Below are positions 6,240-11,447 of a stretch of DNA of 11,447 nucleotides, piece after piece. The notes below the pieces were generated by a model. It was not told the DNA's origin, ran no database searches, and was given only the letters and a program-made list of their open reading frames with translations. The position numbers were made by a program, and so were the translations under genes. Source of the stretch: an uncultured Dorea sp. (GTDB lineage: Bacteria; Bacillota_A; Clostridia; Lachnospirales; Lachnospiraceae); the NCBI GenBank assembly GCA_910579015.1, contig CAJTRO010000075.1, positions 1 to 11,447 of the forward strand, written 5' to 3'. The number at the start of each line of letters is the position of its first letter. Position 1 is the stretch's first letter.

Positions 6240-8183
6240 ATGACACGGATCGCGGTATTGCTGCCGTACAAGGATATGGCAGAGATGGCACGAAGAGTAA
6301 TTGATGAGAATCATTATCGGATTGAATATGTTAAAGTGATTGAAAGTGAGAATGCCGTGAATGAGGCGAGGATTGCGGCGGAGCAGGGAGCGGATATCAT
6401 CATCGCGCGGGGATATCAGGCACAGCTGATTAAGAGCTATACGAATATACCGGTAGTGGAGATGCGTTTCCACGCCCAGGAGATCGGGCTTTTAATCCAG
6501 CGGGCTAAGAAGCTCTCCCGTAAGGAGCGCCCGGTCATCGGCCTGGCGGCATTTGAAAATATGCTCTGCGACCTGTCCCGTATGGAAGAGTTGTTTGGAG
6601 TCCGGCTTCTGATCTCCTATATTGACAGGATCGAAGAGGTGCCGGATATCCTGCATGATATGAGGCGGGAGGGCACGGACTGCGTGATCGGCGGTGATAC
6701 GGTCTGCCGGGAAGCGGAGAAGATCGGCTGTTATTCGGTGAAGTTCACGGCGACCGAAGAGTCGGTTCGGGATGCCATGGAACGGGCGAAGAGCATGGCC
6801 TATGCCGTGGAGAATGAGAAACGCAATACAGCTCAGTTCGAGACGATGCTGGATACATCATTCAACGGGATCATTAAGATCAATTCTGATGGCAGGATCA
6901 TTGCCATCAACCGGCTGGTGGAGAATCTGCTTGGGAAGGATATGGAAGAGGTCAAAGGGGAGATGTTATATGACATCTTCCCGCAGATCGACAAGTGGGT
7001 GGTGGATGCGATCCTGACGGGAGAGCGGGAGAACTGCTCTTCTTCCATCGAGATCAGAGGGCGCAGCTGGATGTTCCTGGCTGCACCGATTCAGTTTGAT
7101 GAGCAGATCACAGGAGCGATCCTGTCCCTGCATGCGATTACGGAGCTTGTACGCAAGGATCGGCAGATGGCAAGCCATATGCTGCTGCATGGGTATACGG
7201 CAGAGACACATTTCCCGGATATCCATACGGATGATCATGCCATGCGCAAGGTTCTGGAGACTGCGAAGGAATATTCACTGTCGGACAGCCCAGTGCTGAT
7301 CTATGGCGGGACGGGGACGGAGTATTATCATATTGCAGAAGCGATCCACAATAACAGTATCCGGAAAGGCGGGCCGTTCGTGAGCGTGAATATCAGCGGT
7401 CTTAAGGAAGAGGAGCAGATGGCAGTTCTCTTTGGCAGCAGGAATGAGGCAGCGGGGAAGGAACCATGGGGGAAGGGCGCGCTGGTGCGTGCAAGCCATG
7501 GGACGATCCTGATCAAGGAGATAGAGAAGCTGACGCTGCCCGTTCAGTACCAGCTGACACGGGTGATCTTAGACGGCGCCCTGAACCGTACAGACATACT
7601 GCCGATGGATAACGTGGATGTGCGGGTGATCGGGATGACCCGGAAGAATCTGCAGTACAGTGTGAATAAGGGCTTGTTTCAGGAGAGCCTCTACTATGTG
7701 CTGCACGCCCTGACGCTGGAGATTCCGCCGCTGAATGAACGGAGCAGGGATCTTAGGTACTATATTGATAAGTATTTTAAAGAATTCTGCCAAAAATATA
7801 ATAAGCCTCTTGTCATTACGGAGGGCGGATACGAGTGCCTTCTTGCATTTGCATGGCAGGGGAATACGCTGCAGGTTAGGGCATTCATGGAACGTCTGGT
7901 GCTTACGGCGAAAAAGCGGAGCATTGCGGAAGGCGTGATCCGGAAATTATATGGAGAGCTGTATCCATATGTGGACGGCGCGAGAGGAGAAGAGAGGGTG
8001 GTTGTGTATAAGAGCGAAGAGGCAGTAAAGATCAGCGAGCTCTTACGAAAACACCGGGGCAGCCGCAAGCTGGCGGCAGAGGAGCTTGGAATCAGCACGA
8101 CGACCTTGTGGAGAAAGATGAATAAGCATGGGATAGAATCGAAGTATGGAGTACCGGAGAAGAATGATCGTGACATAGAATAA
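6240..8183 (+). CDS. PrpR-type transcriptional regulator with a degenerate sigma-54 AAA+ domain
   Basis: The 647-residue product has the layout of a sigma-54 activator: a PrpR-like ligand-sensing domain (about 1-190), a PAS domain (about 195-305, beginning FETMLDTSFNGIIKINSDG), an AAA+ central domain (about 330-555) and a Fis-type helix-turn-helix (about 597-631, LAAEELGISTTTLWRKM). The central domain has lost its working residues. The Walker A site reads GGTGTEY (356-362) without lysine. Walker B reads TILIKE (422-427), with lysine for the aspartate. The GAFTGA loop is missing after LFG (397-399). The usual FREDLYYRL, with two arginine fingers, reads FQESLYYVL (480-488). It probably cannot hydrolyse ATP or drive sigma-54, so it likely acts as an ordinary sigma-70 regulator sensing an acid metabolite, and is the natural candidate to control this cluster. 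An AGGAGAAGG site (6225-6233) precedes the ATG. Automated annotation would probably call it a sigma-54 activator. Confidence 0.85.
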   Translation: MTRIAVLLPYKDMAEMARRVIDENHYRIEYVKVIESENAVNEARIAAEQGADIIIARGYQAQLIKSYTNIPVVEMRFHAQEIGLLIQRAKKLSRKERPVIGLAAFENMLCDLSRMEELFGVRLLISYIDRIEEVPDILHDMRREGTDCVIGGDTVCREAEKIGCYSVKFTATEESVRDAMERAKSMAYAVENEKRNTAQFETMLDTSFNGIIKINSDGRIIAINRLVENLLGKDMEEVKGEMLYDIFPQIDKWVVDAILTGERENCSSSIEIRGRSWMFLAAPIQFDEQITGAILSLHAITELVRKDRQMASHMLLHGYTAETHFPDIHTDDHAMRKVLETAKEYSLSDSPVLIYGGTGTEYYHIAEAIHNNSIRKGGPFVSVNISGLKEEEQMAVLFGSRNEAAGKEPWGKGALVRASHGTILIKEIEKLTLPVQYQLTRVILDGALNRTDILPMDNVDVRVIGMTRKNLQYSVNKGLFQESLYYVLHALTLEIPPLNERSRDLRYYIDKYFKEFCQKYNKPLVITEGGYECLLAFAWQGNTLQVRAFMERLVLTAKKRSIAEGVIRKLYGELYPYVDGARGEERVVVYKSEEAVKISELLRKHRGSRKLAAEELGISTTTLWRKMNKHGIESKYGVPEKNDRDIE

Positions 8184-8200
8184 AACGAAAGCAGGCAATT

Positions 8201-8207
8201 GGGGGGT
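8201..8207 (+). promoter_or_regulatory. Unusual G-run ribosome binding site of the glycerate kinase gene
   Basis: GGGGGGT lies 7 bases before the ATG at 8215. It lacks the AAGGAG core used by most genes in the cluster but can still pair through GG-GGT. The surrounding 31-base gap shows no promoter or terminator. Confidence 0.5.
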
Positions 8208-8214
8208 AACAGAC

Positions 8215-9408
8215 ATGAAGATCGTAATTGCAATTGATTCATTTAAAGGCAGCATGAGTTCTATGGAGGCCGGAAATGCGGCGAAAGCCGGGATACTTAA
8301 GGCTTGCGATGCAGAGATAACCGTTAAGCCTCTGGCGGACGGCGGAGAAGGGACCACGGAGGCTCTGGTGGAAGGACTGGGCGGTAAATACGTTTCTGTC
8401 AGTGTCACTGGGCCGTTGGGAACAAAGACTACTGCGAGATATGGGATCCTTGGTGACGGAAGGACAGCTGTGATGGAGATGGCGGAGGCGGCAGGGATTA
8501 TCCTGGTGAAGCGGGAAGAACTGGATCCGTCAAGGGCAACGACCTACGGTGTGGGCGAGATGATCCTGGACGCCGTTAACCGGGGCTGCAGGGAATTCAT
8601 TATCGGCATCGGCGGAAGCGCCACAAGCGAAGGCGGAGTCGGTATGCTTCAGGCGCTGGGGTATGAGATGAATGACGCGGATGGGCATCCTGTCGGACCA
8701 GGGCTTCAGGATCTGGGGCGTATTGCGTCCATCTCCGGAGCGCATGTTCCAAAAGAACTTAAGGAGTGCCGTTTCAGCATTGCCTGTGACGTGAAGAATC
8801 CGCTCTGCGGTGAGAACGGGGCAGTCTATGTGTATGGGCCTCAGAAGGGCGTCATGGAGGAAGAAAAACCAATTTTTGACAGGAGGATGGAACATTTTGC
8901 GGATAAGACGAGAGAGTATCTCCAGGGAACGTCCTGTGCCGCCTGTTTGGTCAAAGCAGGCGGGGCTTCAATGCCGGATGAGGATTACAGATGGGCGGAA
9001 GGCGCAGGCGCCGCAGGAGGACTGGGGTTCGCCTTCTTAAGTTATCTTCCGAATGCAGAGCTTAAGCCGGGAATCGACATTGTACTGGCTGCGGTCGGAC
9101 TTGAGGAAGAAGTAAAGGATGCTGACATCGTCATTACCGGCGAGGGGCGGCTGGATTCTCAGACGGCAATGGGCAAGGTCCCTGTGGGCGTGGCGCGCCT
9201 TGCGAAGAGATACGGAGCGAAAGTGCTTGCATTTGCCGGGGGCGTTACGAAGGACGCCGGAGAGTGTAATGCGGCGGGGATTGACGCATTCTTTCCGATC
9301 GTGCGGGGAGTTACGTCGCTGGATGAGGCAATGATTCCGGAAAATGCGAAAGAAAACATGATATTCTCTGTGGAGCAGGTATTTAGGGCGATTTTAAATG
9401 GATTTTGA
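8215..9408 (+). CDS. garK: Glycerate kinase (GarK/GlxK family)
   Basis: A cytoplasmic kinase that phosphorylates D-glycerate with ATP; the GarK branch makes 2-phosphoglycerate, which enters lower glycolysis. The 397-residue product carries the family landmarks in order: DSFKGS (8-13), ADGGEGT (41-47), the GIGGSAT loop (131-137), CDVKNPLCGENGA (191-203), GAGAAGGLGFA (263-273) and TGEGRLDSQT (308-317). It is somewhat longer than E. coli GarK (about 381); the extra residues seem to lie around 238-260, just before GAGAAGG. One oddity: the conserved SATNDGG motif reads SATSEGG (135-141). The gene follows the regulator after 31 bases and probably shares its transcript. Its role is to take the D-glycerate formed by GarR, completing the route. 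Confidence 0.93.
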   Translation: MKIVIAIDSFKGSMSSMEAGNAAKAGILKACDAEITVKPLADGGEGTTEALVEGLGGKYVSVSVTGPLGTKTTARYGILGDGRTAVMEMAEAAGIILVKREELDPSRATTYGVGEMILDAVNRGCREFIIGIGGSATSEGGVGMLQALGYEMNDADGHPVGPGLQDLGRIASISGAHVPKELKECRFSIACDVKNPLCGENGAVYVYGPQKGVMEEEKPIFDRRMEHFADKTREYLQGTSCAACLVKAGGASMPDEDYRWAEGAGAAGGLGFAFLSYLPNAELKPGIDIVLAAVGLEEEVKDADIVITGEGRLDSQTAMGKVPVGVARLAKRYGAKVLAFAGGVTKDAGECNAAGIDAFFPIVRGVTSLDEAMIPENAKENMIFSVEQVFRAILNGF

Positions 9409-9454
9409 TATTTCTGTTGATATAAGGGAAATTCTTAAGAAGGAGTTTTTATAG

Positions 9455-10306
9455 ATGGAATATATTACATTAAGAAACGGAATGTCTGTGCCGAAACTTG
9501 GGATGGGAACATGGTATCTTGGAGAAAATCTTTCTGCCCGTGAGGAAGAGATTCATGCGCTGCAGACTGGAATTCAGAACGGAATGACGCTGATCGACAC
9601 GGCGGAAATGTATGGAAACGGGCATTCCGAACAATTGGTGGGACAGGCGGTAAGAGACTATGACCGGAAAGAATTATTTCTGGTATCGAAGGTGCTGCCC
9701 CAGAATGCGGGAGAGAACCGGCTTAGAAGGAGCCTGAACCATACGCTGCGCATGATGCGGACGAATTATCTGGATCTGTATCTTCTTCACTGGCGGGGAA
9801 GTATCCCTCTTGCAGAGACCGTGAGGTGCATGGAGGAGATGGTTGAGGAGGGGAAGATCCGGGCATGGGGCGTGTCGAATTTTGATACGGATGATATGGA
9901 AGAGCTGTTTGGGATACCGGGTGGGGAACACTGCGCGGTGAATCAGGTGTTGTATCATCTGGGCTCAAGGGGAATTGAATATTCGCTGAAGCCCTGGATG
10001 GATGCACGCGGTGTTGCGCTGATGGCGTATTGCCCGCTTGCGCAGGCCGGGATGCTGCGGCAGGAGCTCCTGAACCACCCGGTCTTAGACAGGATCGCAG
10101 GAGCGCGCCGTATTACAGTGTCCCAGCTTTTGCTTGCATTCGTCCTGCACAGGGAGAATACGATAGCAATTCCAAGAAGCGGGAAGGCGGTACATGTGCA
10201 GGCGAATGCAGACGCTATGAAAGTCAGGCTGTCTAAGGAAGAACTGATTGAGATAGATCGGGCATTTCCTGCGCCGGATCATAAGAGTTGTCTGGATATC
10301 GTGTAA
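9455..10306 (+). CDS. Aldo/keto reductase
   Basis: A cytoplasmic NADPH-type oxidoreductase of 283 residues with a TIM-barrel fold. The catalytic tetrad is complete: D48 and Y53 in LIDTAEMYGNG, K79 in LVSKVLP and H112 in LYLLHWRG. Near the C-terminus, AIPRSGKAVHVQANADA is the usual cofactor-binding segment. Length and motifs fit the bacterial AKR group. The start has an AAGGAG site (9440-9445) 9 bases upstream, and the gene follows garK after 46 bases, so it is probably the last gene of the operon. Its substrate is unknown. Reduction of a sugar-acid-derived aldehyde is plausible from context, but AKRs are often general detoxification enzymes. Two TTGATA copies (9405, 9417) overlap and follow the garK stop, without a good -10. 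Confidence 0.88.
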   Translation: MEYITLRNGMSVPKLGMGTWYLGENLSAREEEIHALQTGIQNGMTLIDTAEMYGNGHSEQLVGQAVRDYDRKELFLVSKVLPQNAGENRLRRSLNHTLRMMRTNYLDLYLLHWRGSIPLAETVRCMEEMVEEGKIRAWGVSNFDTDDMEELFGIPGGEHCAVNQVLYHLGSRGIEYSLKPWMDARGVALMAYCPLAQAGMLRQELLNHPVLDRIAGARRITVSQLLLAFVLHRENTIAIPRSGKAVHVQANADAMKVRLSKEELIEIDRAFPAPDHKSCLDIV

Positions 10307-10348
10307 ACGCAGATGGGAATTTATAAGGATGTGTGATTGGAGATTGGG

Positions 10349-11012
10349 ATGGATAAAACGAAACGATTGAAAAACCTTCTGCTTTTGGCAGTGAAGATTG
10401 CTGTATCCTGGGTCATCTTCTTGCATATTGAGAAGATTTGGATTGCCTAGGGCTTGTTCATATTTATCATCGTTTTTTTCTCGGAACTGGCAGGTTGGAG
10501 GGCGACCATATCCGTAAATTCCGTGGTCGGGGCGCATCTTTTGGTCAGCAGAGATTTTAGTTTTCAGTCTGTCTGTAATGAGTTGATTCTGGTGTTGATC
10601 GGGATTACGGCAGCGTTACTTTTGAATCTGTTCCATGATTACAACGGCAGTAAGAAATCAATCATTGCCAATATGCGCTATACTAGATGATCGTGGGAGG
10701 TCTGTCGGCTTATCTGTCTGATAGAGAGATGCAGTACAATGTCTGGGACAAGATCTGCGGCCTGGAAAAATGTTTGCAGGGATTTATAATCTGCATTACG
10801 AGATGAAAAGGATCCGGTCGATGCCAAAGCAGGCAAAGATTATTGCTGATTATATGATGTATCTGGTAGATTTTGTGATAGAGATTAATGCACCGGATCA
10901 GCAGATGGAAAAACTCGAGGAGATATTCCGGCAGATGAAGAAGGAAGACCTGCCTGTGAACAGGGAAGAATTCGAAAGCAGAGCTGTATGATATCACGTC
11001 TTGATGGATCTT
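10349..11012 (+). pseudogene. Broken remnant of an aromatic-acid-exporter-like (FUSC/DUF939) membrane protein
   Basis: Pieces of one protein lie in three frames. Frame 1 from the ATG at 10349 gives a hydrophobic helix and hits TAG at 10448-10450. The same frame continues with membrane segments (FIFIIVFFSELAGW, VLIGITAALLLNLF) to TGA at 10688-10690. A shifted frame then reads GGLSAYLSDREMQYNVWDKI (from about 10690). A third frame (from about 10770) reads HYEMKRIRSMPKQAK and runs on through EEFESRAV to TGA at 10989-10991, beyond which YHVLMDL continues in frame. These match, in order, my recollection of the Lachnospiraceae exporter family, whose C-terminal part has the same phrases. At least three stops, two frame changes and an internal loss near 10775-10785 mean no working protein is made. 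The N-terminal membrane part also looks shortened. Confidence 0.75.
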
Positions 11013-11162
11013 TATCTGCGTGGTTTCCAAAGGCTGAGTATTTTTATACCTTTGCCTCTTGTTTTATGAAGTATTTCGTAACACTAAGGTATTAAAATTT
11101 AAACTAAGCTGGTATAACATATTTTCTAAATGGAAAAATATATCTTCATCCTGAGCATATAA

Positions 11163-11447
11163 GTGAATGCCACAATGATTGACCTTTATTGGGGAATTGG
11201 AGAATTTGTTTCCAATAAGGCCGTACAGGATGGCTGGGGACGTTCTACCGTAAAGGCACTTTCTGAATACATTCTGACGCAGGAACCAGGGATTAGAGGC
11301 TATTCCCCACAGAATATCTGGCGCATGAAGCAGTTCTTTGAAACTTATTGTGACAAGCCAGAGTTAGGAACTCTGCTAAGAGAAAATACATGGTCAAATA
11401 ATCTGCATATCATGTCAAAGACAAAATCGGATGCAGAGAGATTATTC
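11163..11447 (+). pseudogene. DUF1016 (YhcG-type) N-terminal domain, damaged at the start and cut by the window edge
   Basis: From a GTG at 11163 the frame is open to the window end and encodes about 95 residues, including MIDLYWGIGEFVSNK, GWGRSTVKALSEYI, GYSPQNIWRMKQFFETY and WSNNLHIMSKTKSDAER. This is the N-terminal DUF1016 domain of YhcG-type proteins, which normally carry a PDDEXK nuclease fold after it. The family usually has about 25-30 residues before the VNATMIDLYW point. Here a TAA (11160-11162) stands directly before the GTG, and no ribosome site is present. In another frame the bases just upstream read AYK, so a frameshift or loss near 11160 is likely. The nuclease domain would lie beyond the window. 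If a start at 11163 or 11175 is used, it could still be expressed in shortened form. Confidence 0.6.

Noticed and set aside
11028..11065. AAAGG...CCTTT hairpin with nearby T-run as a terminator
   Set aside because: Only a 5-base stem with an AT-rich loop, and the T-run is in the loop rather than after the stem.
1..11447. tRNA or rRNA genes, CRISPR arrays, insertion-sequence ends, riboswitches
   Set aside because: No repeat-spacer pattern, transposase frame, terminal inverted repeats around a gene, or recognisable structured RNA was found on either strand by eye.

Overview
The window looks like chromosomal DNA from an anaerobic gut-type Bacillota, most likely a member of the Lachnospiraceae. 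The grounds are strong AAGGAG-type ribosome sites, protein sequences typical of that family (a decayed DUF939/FUSC-type exporter, a degenerate PrpR-like regulator, a small helix-turn-helix protein starting MKYISTSEAAEKWG), and GC-rich genes next to AT-rich gaps. This is inferred from recognised protein character, not from any marker gene.

Centre (535-10306, all on the + strand): a compact eight-gene cluster for D-glucarate (sugar diacid) catabolism. In order: tartronate semialdehyde reductase (garR), a GntP-family acid permease, a DapA/DHDPS-superfamily aldolase, glucarate dehydratase (gudD), a D-2-hydroxyacid dehydrogenase, a PrpR-type regulator, glycerate kinase (garK) and an aldo/keto reductase. 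Gaps between genes are about 30-50 bases, except 92 bases before the regulator, where a promoter is visible. A second, near-consensus promoter sits in front of the aldolase. The implied route is: glucarate is imported by the permease; GudD dehydrates it to 5-keto-4-deoxyglucarate; the aldolase splits that to pyruvate and tartronate semialdehyde; GarR reduces the semialdehyde to D-glycerate; GarK phosphorylates it into glycolysis. The classical class II aldolase GarL is absent, and a DapA-type enzyme occupies its place. The D-2-hydroxyacid dehydrogenase and the aldo/keto reductase have no fixed place in the textbook route.

Left flank (1-534): the first codons of a minus-strand helix-turn-helix gene with a clear promoter, then about 430 bases without a convincing gene. 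That gap holds a perfect 14-base inverted repeat (302-315 / 332-345), which is a good operator candidate for the cluster.

Right flank (10307-11447): AT-rich, decaying DNA. It has a multiply broken remnant of an aromatic-acid-exporter-like membrane protein, then an N-terminally damaged DUF1016 (YhcG-type) gene that runs off the window. The cluster therefore sits between a small accessory gene and gene debris, which suggests a turnover-prone locus.

The most notable points are the regulator, whose sigma-54 AAA+ domain has lost Walker A, Walker B, GAFTGA and both arginine fingers, and the DapA-type enzyme in the position of GarL. No RNA genes, CRISPR arrays or intact mobile elements were seen. 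I found no wholly new system; the centre is a recognisable pathway with unusual parts.
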